A DNA stretch of 44,839 nucleotides from Reclinomonas americana ATCC 50394 (lineage: Eukaryota; Jakobida; Jakobea; Jakobida): the NCBI GenBank assembly GCA_048213135.1, contig PS015257.1:71835-116673 (forward strand), given 5' to 3'. Both the position numbers and the translations under genes were made by a program. A model generated the notes under the pieces. It did not search any database and was not told the DNA's origin. It saw only the letters and a program-made list of their open reading frames with translations. Each line of letters begins with the position of its first letter. The first letter of the stretch is position 1. Positions 10,712 to 21,811 of the stretch are shown in pieces.

Positions 10712-12874
10712 GCAGTGTGGAGGAGGCGATTGCTCGTGCGTTGTGCTCCCTTGCTGCCTCTCTCCTTCTCTCTCTCTCTTACTTGCGATGTGTGTTCTGT
10801 GCAGGCTTGCAGAGTCTCGTGCCGATGAGTGAGGCCAGAGCAGTTCCCGGAGGTGTGCACTCTCAATCTCCCTCTCCCTCTCCCTCTCCCTCTCACTCGC
10901 ATATCACCAGTGGCCTCCAGTGTGCCTCTGTCGAATCGTTTCAATGCAGCCTCGTTGCGAGCTCAGCAGTCACAGCGATCGATAACAACAACAACAACAA
11001 GTGGCGTGCGACCGGCTGTTGTCGCGCCTTCTGTGGTGAGCACCCTGCGATGGGGTCAGTACGCGGCCAGCACCAACCTCGCCCTGTGTCTCCTCGACGA
11101 GACACTGATCACACTGGTCACTCATGGAGCCTCGGCGTTGCTTGCACAGTGCGTGTTCGCGTGCATAGACTAGGCGAAGGAGTGTGTGCGACTGAGCAGT
11201 GCTGCAGTGTTGTGTCGCGACAGCGGCATGAGTGGAGCGAGCGGTGGCGTGAGCTGTGCGACTCGGTGTTGTTTGATCAGGAGGCGCGTGGTTGTTTGCG
11301 AAAAGGGTGGCTCGTGTTGCGTGCTGAATGCGGTGCGTTGCAGGGTGACTTGTTGACGGTGCGCGATGTGCGGCGGAAGCGGCAGCAGCTGACGGAGATG
11401 ATGCAGTTGTCGTCGATTGTGTCGCTGTCGTCGCGTGGCCGCAGTCTCTTTCAGGCCACTGGGTTCATTGTCTCCATTCTGTATTATGTGGGCTCGGGTT
11501 CCCTCGGTTGCGTCGACGCCCGCAACATCAGTCTGGTTTTTGGGCGGTTTCTCACCCCGCAGCCGCACAGGTTATCGGTCGGCACTTGGTGGTTTGTTGG
11601 GACTGCTGAAGCGCAAGCGCATGCCGGTGAGTCGAAAATCTCCTGCACGACGTGCTGGTGTGCCCCTCACTGCTCTTGCGCAGAATCGTCTCGTGCACTG
11701 GGAGTTTGTGGGCCGCTGCTTCGTGTATGCCGTCAGTCGATGGAGTATTGCGGTGGGTGTGCAGTGGCTGGTTTCGTGGCTGTGGAACATGGTGGAGGAG
11801 GACGTGGTGAAGCGACCGACGAACGACGAGGTGCCTACCGATCACTTTGAGGAACGCAGTTGCGTGCCGTGTGCGCTCCTTGCGTGTGCACAAGGAGCTC
11901 AACGCCGTGGGTCGGGCAGCTCCGCCGGAGAGCCAAACCGGCGACTGCGTGACCAGTGTGGCCACGACGCGTGGTCATTTGACCAACATTGAGGATTTGG
12001 CGCGTCTCATTCTGCGTGACATGACCACTGTGCTGCAGAGATTACAGGTGCGCATCCTTCCACGATGTCTCCCTGCGTTCCTTACACTGACGTCTGCGTG
12101 TTTGTGATCGCAGAACTCGGTAAGCGGTGAAGACCGCGAAGCGATAGAGCAGCTACATGGCGACATGGACAAACTGCGGACAACATTGATGCTGGTGCAT
12201 CGGGGAGTGCTGGCGGAGGTGCGCTCCTCTCTCTCCCCCTCTAGCACACACAAATCTGTCTGTGTCTGTGTTCACACGTCGCCCGTACAGATGGAAGGAG
12301 AATCCGGCCGACTCATCCCAAGCGACGAGCTCGACAAGTACGTGACGGCGTGTGTGCGCGCCAGTCGCCAGAGTGTGGAGTGCATGCAACTGACACTCCG
12401 CGAGGGTACGCACGTCTTTTATTCTCCTCCTCATGCACTCTCCCATTTCCGATACGCACAGTCACGGAGCGCATGAGTTCCTCGTCGTCGCACGCGGCAC
12501 GCAGTGTGTCGTGGCAGGTTTTGTGCGAGCGCTGCTTGAAGATGGTGGCGCACCACGAACGAGAACTCGGTGCTCTGGGACTGCGATTGAGCGACCGCGC
12601 ACGCCAGCCGCCATCAAACGTGGTGACCAATTTGCTCAGCACACTCGGCGAGAGGCACGTGAAGCGCGCCCTTTCTCCGTCTCACACACTCTCTTACTCA
12701 TCGTGACGTCGCAGGCTGCCGGATCCGCTGGCCAATCATCCCAATCCAATTCTCCGCAAAGCCAGTCTGCACGTTCTCTCGCCTCTGCGACCGCTGGGCG
12801 GCGCGCTACAGTGGGCTTGTCAGGTGGTCTCCAGCTTCGCCACCTCCGCCATTCTCTCCATGGCCGATCTGTGA
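10712..12874 (+). CDS. Unrecognised multi-exon protein with hydrophobic segments
   Basis: I do not recognise this gene; its coding nature rests on ordered in-phase exons. Segments in order include a Thr/Ser-rich stretch then RWGQYAASTNLALCLLDE; a continuous exon with RRKRQQLTEMMQL and FQATGFIVSILYYVG ending at a GTTGCG donor (11507); SALGGLLGLLKRKRMP ending at GTGAGT (11631); and an exon with WEFVGRCFVYAVSRWSIAVG, VQWLVSWLWN and an acidic end. Helical exons follow with DLARLILRDMTTVLQRLQ, EQLHGDMDKLRTTLMLVHRG and LDKYVTACVRASRQSVECMQL, and a final exon PDPLANHPNPILRKAS to the TGA at 12872-12874. Two or three segments could be membrane-associated. The start and first exons (before about 11200) are uncertain. 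Confidence 0.5.
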
Positions 12875-13043
12875 AACATTTTGTCTCTACCTCCGCCAAC
12901 TAATAAATGCATAACAGGGAGCTGGTGCGTGGAGATCTGTCGGCCATGCGTTTACCACCACTCGATTGCGCATACACGAACACACACACACACACACACC
13001 CAAAATAGAGAAGACAATTCGAATGCCGAGAGAGATGACAGAG

Positions 13044-13090
<47 letters not shown>

Positions 13091-13108
13091 GACGCGTGGT
13101 ACATGGGC
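12875..13108. repeat. Intergenic CA microsatellites
   Basis: A spacer between convergent genes, with (CA)n at about 12978-13000 and 13048-13086 and nothing else recognisable. It should carry both 3' UTRs. Confidence 0.75.
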
Positions 13109-14982
13109 TCAACGCTGCACCTTCTTCAGGGAGATGCCAAACGCAGTCGCCGGCGACAGCGACGGGTCCTCCACAGGCTTCTGCGCTGCTTGCACTGGCG
13201 CGGGCGCCGGTGCCTTGGGGGCGGGGGCTGCGGGAGCAGGGGCTGTTGAGGCGGGGGAGGGATGAGTCGCATGTGGAAAGAGACAGAGAGTGAGCACGGG
13301 TACAAACCTCGGGCAACAGGGGCCGGGAGCGAAGGCGCTGCCGATTTGGCGGGTGACGATTGGCGGACGGGGGCCACGACCGGCACTGGAGCCGGCATGC
13401 GCGAGGCCGGTGCGGAATACGACGACGACGATGATGATGAGGACGACGAGGAGGAGGCAGCCGCAGCACGAAGGGACTGGCGCTGTGCCTCGAGGCTGGA
13501 GAGGGGAGGGATGAGGGGAGTGCGGGGGAAGAGCAAAGGGGGGAAAGTAAGAGGGGGTAGGGAAGAGGGGGAAGTGAACGGAAAAGGGAAGGCGAAGGGG
13601 GAGGAGCATGGGGGGAGGAGCAAAGGGGGAAGANNNNNNNNNNNNNNNNNNNNNNNNNNNNNNNNNNNNNNNNNNNNNNNNNNNNNNNNNNNNNNNNNNN
13701 NNNNNNNNNNNNNNNNNNNNNNNNNNNNNNNNNNNNNNNNNNNNNNNNNNNNNNNNNNNNNNNNNNNNNNNNNNNNNNNNNNNNNNNNNNNNNNNNNNNN
13801 NNNNNNNNNNNNNNNNNNNNNNNNNNNNNNNNNNNNNNNNNNNNNNNNNNNNNNNNNNNNNNNNNNNNNNNNNNNNNNNNNNNNNNNNNNNNNNNNNNNN
13901 NNNNNNNNNNNNNNNNNNNNNGAAAGGGGAAGAGCAAAGGGGGAAGAGCAAAGGGGGAAGAGCAAAGGGGGAGGAGCAAAGGGGGAGGAGCAAAGGGGGA
14001 AGAGCAAGGGGGGAAGAGCAAGGGGGAAGAGCATGGGGGAAGAGCAAGGGGGGAAGAGCAAGGGGGGAAGAGCAAGGGGGAAGAGAAAGGAGGAAGGGAA
14101 AGAGGAAGGGGAGGGTAACGGAAATGAAACAGGCAGAGAAGACAAAAGAAATGGTTTTATGAGTGACGCAAACAGACAAAGAGAATAGAAGCTTGAGGAG
14201 ACGAAGAGCGCAGGGATGTGATAACACAGTCCAGAATGGCAGAGAGAGAATAAGGAAAGTCGACGAAGAGTGAGATGACTTGGGAGAAGGAGACACTGAA
14301 CTGAATCTAACACTACGGTTCATAGTAAACGCAACATCGAATTCAGCTCGCGGCTGAGAATGGCGAACGACGAATCAATGGCGCTCACATCGGCACCACC
14401 AGCTGCACCACCGCTGCCGCCACTGCTTCCAGACGATGCTGTGAACAGCACGCGGTCAACGGTTAGCCGCACAGAAGGATACATCCCATGTTATCACTGC
14501 GTCCGCACCTTGCGCCAACTGGCTGCGCAGCTGTGACACCTCGTCTTCCAGCGAGCGAACGCGATTGCGGAGGTCGGAGGCCTGCGCGTCGCAGAACAGA
14601 GATGGCGTGAATGACGGCAAGAGAATTGAGAGTATGGAAGCCCAACGAGTATCGAGGTGAACGAGAGGGCACATGGAGAAAATAAGCAAAGAGATTCGAA
14701 GAGGACACCATTTACAACAAGCAAAACGGGCTCTCCAATCTCGCACAAGCTCACAAACACACCTCCGATTTTGCGCGCTCAAGATCGCTGCGCAGCTGAC
14801 TGGCCGTGCTGTCGTTCGACTTGCGCATGCGCTCCGCTTCAGCGTTCATGTCTGGACACGAGTGAATGAGTCACTGCGATGCAGTCGACGAAAGAATGGA
14901 TACATGACTGACCGCGCTCGCGATCGTTCAGCCGCTTCTCGCGCTGCTCGAGCTCCTTTCGTCGCTCCTCCAGTTCCTTGGA
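13109..14982 (-). CDS. Coiled-coil protein with Ala/Pro/Ser-rich C-terminus (5' partial)
   Basis: Minus-strand exons in order: 14982-14913 (Glu/Arg/Lys helix, KELEERRKELEQREKRL), one from 14853 (NAEAERMRKSNDSTASQL), one near 14583-14512 (RNRVRSLEDEVSQLRSQL), and one near 14436-14327 with a Gly/Ser linker and AILSRELNS. A large intron with a gap (13634-13921) comes next, then an Ala/Ser-homopolymer exon and a Pro/Ala exon ending SLKKVQR. The hydrophobic residues follow heptads, so a coiled coil is predicted. The C-terminal LKKV resembles the end of some actin-binding WH2 motifs, but the preceding helix is not convincing and I do not assign it. Donors include GTTGCG (14326) and GTTTGT. The 5' end is lost in or near the 15189-15471 gap. 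Confidence 0.55.
13505..14326 (-). repeat. Expanded intron: GGGGGAAGAGCAAA tandem repeat with gap
   Basis: Short tandem units of the type AAGAGCAAAGGGGG (plus strand) flank an N run at 13634-13921. The tract lies between donor GTTGCG (14326) and the acceptor before the Ala/Ser exon. Long Leu/Pro/Ser frames through it are artefacts. Confidence 0.75.
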
Positions 14983-15033
14983 CTGAGCGGGGGAGAGCAT
15001 GAAGGTGAGGTGAAGGGCGGCGACATAATCAGC

Positions 15034-15585
<552 letters not shown>

Positions 15586-15673
15586 TCTGCGTAAATATGT
15601 TACGGACTCGAAGAATGAAAACGCGTTTCACAAGAAAAGACTAATGATACGAAAGTGGAGAAGTCACAGTGAA

Positions 15674-18600
15674 TCAACACGACAAAAGGAAGAGTTGATC
15701 TCCGCCTGCCACAAGCTTGGTGCCGTCAAAGCTGTAGCTGACTGCCGCCCAATTGCCACTGGAGCCACGGGGCAACCACGTTACGCCAAAATCGGTGGAG
15801 GTGTAAATCTGACCAGGATTCACCGCGGCCACCAGCTTTGAGCCATCACCGCTCGAGGCCACCGACCACCACTGGCGACTGGAATCACGAGCAGTCCATG
15901 TCAGACCAGAATCAGCGGAAGTGTAAATCTGACCGCCGTCCACGACGGCCACCAGTTTGCTGCCGTCACTGTTGGAGGCTACTCCCCTCCAGATGCGATT
16001 GGAATCACGAGCAGTCCACGTAACACCAGAGTTGGTGGACGTGTAGACCTGCCCGCCGCCCGCCACGGCCACCAGCTTGGTGCCGTCATTGTTGGAAGCC
16101 ACAGCCAGCCAGTTGCGATTGGAATCACGGGCTGTCCATGTTACACCAGAATCAGTGGAGGTGTAGATCTGACCACCGTTCACGCAAGCCACCAGCTTGG
16201 TGCCGACATCGTTGGAAGCCACAGCCTGCCAGTAGCGACTGGTATCGCGCGCAGTCCACGTAATGCCAGAGTCTGAGGATGTGTATATCTGGCCAGGAAG
16301 CACCACAGCCACCAGCTTGGTGCCGTCACGGCTGGAGGCCACTGCTGTCCACAGGAGAGTGGGACCACGCGCTGTCCACGTCACTCCAGAGTTCGCAGAG
16401 ATGTAAATCTGACCAGAGTTCACCACAGCCGCCAGCTTGGTGCCGTTACTGCTGGAGGCCATTGATCGCCAGCCCCCACTAACGATCACATTTAGTCCTT
16501 GGGTCGCTCCCTTCCAAGTCACACCAAAGTCAGCGGAGGTGTACATCTGACCGTAGTCCGCAACGGCCACCTGATTATGTCCACTTAAGCTGGAGGCCAC
16601 TCCAGTCCACACGCGACTGGAATCACGGGCCGACCACGTCACACCTAAATCGGCGGAGGTGTAGATCTGACCACCCCTCACTGCAGCCACGAGACTGGTA
16701 GCAGTATCGCCGAAGCTGTACGCCACTGCGACCCAGTTGCGATTGGAGTCACGAGCCGTCCATGTCACACCAGAGTCAATGGAGGTGTAGATCTGACCAC
16801 CATTCACACAAGCCACCATCTTGTTACCACCATAGCTGGAGGCCACTGCAGTCCAGTTCCGACTGGAATTTCGAGCCGTCCACGAAACACCAGAGTCAGT
16901 CGAGGTGTAGATCTGACCGCCGTCCACCGTTGCCACCAGGATAGCGCTGTTATAGTTGGAGGCCATTGCATTCCAGTTGCGTATTGATTCGCGAGCTGTC
17001 CAAGTCACGCCGGAGTCACTGGAAGTGTAGATCTGACCGCCGTATACAACAGCCACCAGCTTCGTGCCGTCACCGCTAGAGGCCACTGCACGCCAATTGC
17101 GAATGGAATCACGAGCCGTCCACGTCACGCCGGCGTCCGTAGAAGTGTAGATACGGCCATTCTGCACCACAGCCACCAAGTTGGTGCCAGCATCGCCGGA
17201 GGCCACAGCCTTCCATGCACGACTAGATTCCCGAGCAGTCCACGTCGCACCAGCGTCCGTAGACGTGTAAATCTGACCACCGGCGACAACAGCGACCAGG
17301 TAGGTGCCATCTATGTTGGCAGCAACTCCCTGCCAATTACCAACAAATCCAACCGAAACGCTCACAGCGCAATTTTGAATTGCAGGTGTCGAGCACGTGG
17401 ACCCTGATCACACATACGCCACAGCATTAAGAAAACAGCAAATACAAGCCTACAGAAAAAATGCATTACTCACCTGTGTACGCACTCGTACAACTGCACA
17501 CTCCATCTAAACCACATGTACCGTGTCCAGAGCACGTCACAGATGGACTGCAGTTGCAGCTGGTATTCGTGTAGTCGCCCGTGCAGACACACGCCCCCGT
17601 TGTTGAGTTGCACGTGCCATGTCCAGAGCACGTCGTCGCCGCCACACAATTCACGTTGCATGATGTGCCGTAGTAGTCGGCAGCGCATGCACAAGCGCCG
17701 TTGGTGTTACATGTGCCATGACCAGAGCACGTCGTGCTGGGACTGCAGTTGCAGCTGCCATTGGTGTAGTCGCCAGTGCACAGACACGTGCCGTCACTTT
17801 TGCAAGTTCCATGTCCAGAGCACGTCGTCGCCACCATACAGTTCACGTTGCACGATGCACCGTAATAGTCAGCATTGCACTGACATGTACCGTCACTCTT
17901 GCACGTTCCATGTCCAGAGCACGTTGTCGCCGCCACACAGTTCACGTTGCACGATGCACCATAATAGTCAGCATTGCACTGGCATGTGCCGTCACTCTTG
18001 CACGTTCCGTGTCCAGAGCACGTCGCCGACGGACTGCAATTGCAGCTGGCATTCGTGTAGCCGCTCGCGCACTGANNNNNNNNNNNNNNNNNNNNCACGT
18101 GCCGTCACCCAGGCACGTTCCGTGACCAGAGCACGTCACCGATGGACTGCAGTTGCAGCTGGCATTCGCATAGTCGCCCGTGCACTGGCACGTGCTGTCA
18201 CCCAGGCACGTTCCGTGACCAGAGCATGTGACGGTGGGACTGCAGTTGCAATCGCCGTTGGTATAGTCGTCCGTGCACGTGCATGAGCCGTCGACGAGGT
18301 CGAGTGTACCGTGACCCCAGCAGGCGACGCACGTGCCGAGATCCATGGTGTAAATCTGACCGTCGAACACAGTCGCCGCCAGCTTCGTGTCGTCGCTGCT
18401 GAAGGCCACTGCACTCCAGTTGCGACTGGAATCACGCGCCGTCCACGTCACACCAGAATTCGTGGACGTGTACATCCGTCCACCTAGCTCAACAGCCACC
18501 AGCTGCGTGCCATCACCACTGGAGGCCACTGCAGTCCAATTGCGATCGGAATCACGCGCTGTCCACGTCCCACCAGAGTCGGTGGAGGTGTAGATCTGAC

Positions 18601-21244
18601 CACCACCGCCCACCACAGCCGCCAGCTTGCTGCCGTCACTGCTGGAGGTCACAGACACCCATCCGCGACTGGATTCGCGAGCCGTCCACGTCACACCGGA
18701 ATCCGAGGAGACGTAGATACGACCCTGTTCCTCCACGCCCACCAATTTTGTGCCGTCGCTACTGGAGGCCACTGCAGTCCAGTTGCGATCGGAGTCGCGA
18801 GCCGTCCACGTCGCGCCGGCGTCCGTGGAAGTGTAGATCTGACCACCTTGCTCAGCAGCCACCAGCCGGGTACCGTCACTGCTCGAGGCCACTGCCTTCC
18901 AGTTGCGAACCGCCTCATGTGCAGACCACGTCACGCCAGAGTCAATGGACGTGTAAATCTGTCCATGGTGCTCGACAGCCACCAAATTCATGCCGTCGAC
19001 ACTGGAGGCCACAGATCGCCAGTCGCGACTGGAATCACGAGTCGTCCACGTCACGCCAGAGTCCGCGGAGGTGTAGATCAGGCCGTTCTGCTCCACGGCC
19101 ACCAGCTTGGTGGCGTCGCTGCTCGAGGCAACCGACTGCCATTTGCCAACAGGTCCGAGACCGCGAGCAAAGCAGTCGACCGAGCACGTAGATCCTGCAC
19201 GTGAAGAACAACACATCAACACAACGAAACTCTCACGACATAATAAACTGACCAAAACACTTACCGCTCCACGGACTCGTGCAACTGCACGTGCCATCGG
19301 CACCGCAAATACCATGCCCAAAGCATGTCGTGGCCGCCACACAGTGCACGCTACATGCAGCACCGTAGTAGTCAGTGTCACACTGACACGTGCCGTCACC
19401 CAGGCACGTTCCGCGACCCGAGCACGTGACGGTGGGACTGCAGTTGCAGCTCGCGTTGGTGTAGTCGTCCGCGCACAGGCATGAGCCGTCGACGAGGTCG
19501 AGTGTGCCGTGACCCGAGCACGCCGAACACGTGTCGAGATCCATGGTGTAAATCTGACCGTCGAACACAGTCGCCACCAGCTTGCTACCATCACTGCTAG
19601 AGGTCACTGCGCTCCAGTTGCGACTGGAGTCACGCGCCGTCCATGTCACGCCAGAATCAGTGGACGTGTACATCCGTCCACCTTGCTCAACCGCCACCAG
19701 CTGCGAGCCGTCATCGCTGGAAGCTATGGACTTCCAGTCACGACTGGAATCACGCGCCGTCCACGTCAAGCCCGAGTCGGTGGAGGTGTAGATCTGACCG
19801 CCACCGCCCACCACAGCCGCCAGCTTGCTGCCGTCACTGCTGGAGGTCACAGACACCCATCCGCGACTGGATTCGCGAGCCGTCCACGTCACACCGGAAT
19901 CCGAGGAGACGTAGATACGACCCTGTTCCTCCACGCCCACCAATTTTGTGCCGTCGCTACTGGAGGCCACTGCAGTCCAGTTGCGGCTGGAACCGTGAGC
20001 CGTCCACGTCACGCCCGAGNNNNNNNNNNNNNNNNNNNNGTGGAGGTGTAGATCTGACCACCTTGCTCAGCAGCCACCAGCCGGGTACCGTCACTGCTCG
20101 AGGCCACTGCCTTCCAGTTGCGAACAGCCTCATGTGCAGACCACGTCACGCCAGAGTCAGTGGACGTGTAAATCTGTCCATGGTGCTCGACAGCCACCAA
20201 ATTCATGCCGTCGACACTGGAGGCCACAGATCGCCAGTCGCGACTGGAATCACGAGCCGTCCACGTCACGCCAGAGTCCGTGGAGGTGTAGATCAGGCCG
20301 TTCTGCTCCACGGCCACCAGCTTGGTGGCGTCGCTGCTCGAGGCAACCGACTGCCATTTGCCAACAGGTCCGAGACCGCGAGCAAAGCAGTCGACCGAGC
20401 ACGTAGATCCTGCACGTGAAGAACAACACATCAACACAACGAAACTCTCGCGACGTAATAAACTGACCAAAACACTTACCGCTCCACGGACTCGTGCAAC
20501 TGCACGTGCCATCGGCACCGCAAATACCATGCCCAAAGCATGTCGTGGCCGCCACACAGTGCACGCTACATGCAGCACCGTAGTAGTCAGTGTCACACTG
20601 ACACGTGCCGTCACCCAGGCACGTTCCGCGACCCGAGCACGTGACGGTGGGACTGCAGTCGCAGCTCGCGTTGGTGTAGTCGTCCGCGCACAGGCATGAG
20701 CCGTCGACGAGGTCGAGTGTGCCGTGACCCGAGCACGCCGAACACGTGTCGAGATCCATGGTGTAAATCTGACCGTCGAACACAGTCGCCACCAGCTTGC
20801 TACCGTTACTGCTGGAGGCCACTGCGCTCCAGTTGCGACTCGAGTCACGCGCCGTCCATGTCACACCAGAATCAGTGGACGTGAACATCCGTCCACCTTG
20901 CTCAACCGCCACCAGCTGCGTGCAGTCATCGCTGGAAGCTATGGACTTCCAGTCACGACTGGAATCACGCGCCGTCCACGTCAAGCCCGAGTCGGTGGAG
21001 GTGTAGATCTGACCGCCACCGCCCACCACAGCCGCCAGCTTGCTGCCGTCACTGCTGGAGGTCACAGACACCCATCCGCGACTGGATTCGCGAGCCGTCC
21101 ACGTCACACCGGAATCCGAGGAGACGTAGATATGACCCTGTTCCTCCACGCCCACCAATTTTGTGCCGTCGCTACTGGAGGCCACTGCAGTCCAGTTGCG
21201 GCTGGAACCGTGAGCCGTCCACGTCGCGCCCGAGTCCGTGGAAG
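15674..21244 (-). CDS. Giant EGF-repeat and BNR/YCF48-type beta-propeller protein (5' end in gap)
   Basis: One minus-strand gene alternates Cys-rich EGF-like clusters with about 42-residue repeats of the pattern IYTSxDSGVTWTARDS, xRNWxAVAS, SxDGTKLVAVV. These are Asp-box/BNR-like blades. The 3' segment (15674-17365) has one opening half-unit plus 13 repeats, fitting two seven-bladed propellers. The block at 18345-19150 has six repeats plus split ends, one propeller. EGF units (CSGHGTC, CxCxxDY) occupy about 17466-18340, 19270-19520 and 20485-20740. Introns at EGF/propeller boundaries use GTGAGT or GTAAGT donors (e.g. 17462-17473, 19265, 20480), each splicing to STCS. EGF modules imply an extracellular or luminal protein, perhaps adhesive; no signal peptide or membrane anchor is visible. 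The protein ends GDQLFLLSC. Gaps at 18076-18095, 20020-20039 and from 21245 leave total length unknown. Confidence 0.8.
18345..21244 (-). repeat. Tandem 1,215-bp duplication inside the EGF/propeller gene
   Basis: Landmarks recur at a fixed offset: TAATAAACTG at 19241 and 20456, and CCATGGTGTAAATC at 19541 and 20756, both 1,215 bp apart. The copies include the intron and differ at only scattered bases by eye. A third, more diverged copy lies at 18343, about 1,198 bp from the next. Confidence 0.85.
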
Positions 21245-21710
21245 NNNNNNNNNNNNNNNNNNNNNNNNNNNNNNNNNNNNNNNNNNNNNNNNNNNNNNNN
21301 NNNNNNNNNNNNNNNNNNNNNNNNNNNNNNNNNNNNNNNNNNNNNNNNNNNNNNNNNNNNNNNNNNNNNNNNNNNNNNNNNNNNNNNNNNNNNNNNNNNN
21401 NNNNNNNNNNNNNNNNNNNNNNNNNNNNNNNNNNNNNNNNNNNNNNNNNNNNNNNNNNNNNNNNNNNNNNNNNNNNNNNNNNNNNNNNNNNNNNNNNNNN
21501 NNNNNNNNNNNNNNNNNNNNNNNNNNNNNNNNNNNNNNNNNNNNNNNNNNNNNNNNNNNNNNNNNNNNNNNNNNNNNNNNNNNNNNNNNNNNNNNNNNNN
21601 NNNNNNNNNNNNNNNNNNNNNNNNNNNNNNNNNNNNNNNNNNNNNNNNNNNNNNNNNNNNNNNNNNNNNNNNNNNNNNNNNNNNNNNNNNNNNNNNNNNN
21701 NNNNNNNNNN
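21245..21710. other. Assembly gap between divergent genes
   Basis: A 466-nt N run. It hides the 5' end of the EGF/propeller gene, the 5' exon(s) of the VWA gene and any shared promoter. Confidence 0.9.
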
Positions 21711-21811
21711 CTGTGTGACGCTCGCTCTTCACCGCAATGTGGAATCCATTTTCACCCTTTCCCCTCCCCCCTTACCCTTCCCCTCCTTCTCCCCCTTCTT
21801 GCCCTCCTCAG

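Noticed and set aside
10712-12874. PEX3 or another peroxin as identity of the unrecognised gene
   Set aside because: Considered because a PTS1 protein lies nearby, but no peroxin motif or alignment could be made.
13109-13160. WH2 actin-binding motif at the coiled-coil protein C-terminus
   Set aside because: Only the LKKV end matches; the amphipathic helix before it is not convincing.
15700-17360. Regularly spaced ~126-bp repeats as a possible CRISPR or satellite array
   Set aside because: They are coding repeats of beta-propeller blades in one open frame, with codon-level drift. A eukaryotic context excludes CRISPR.
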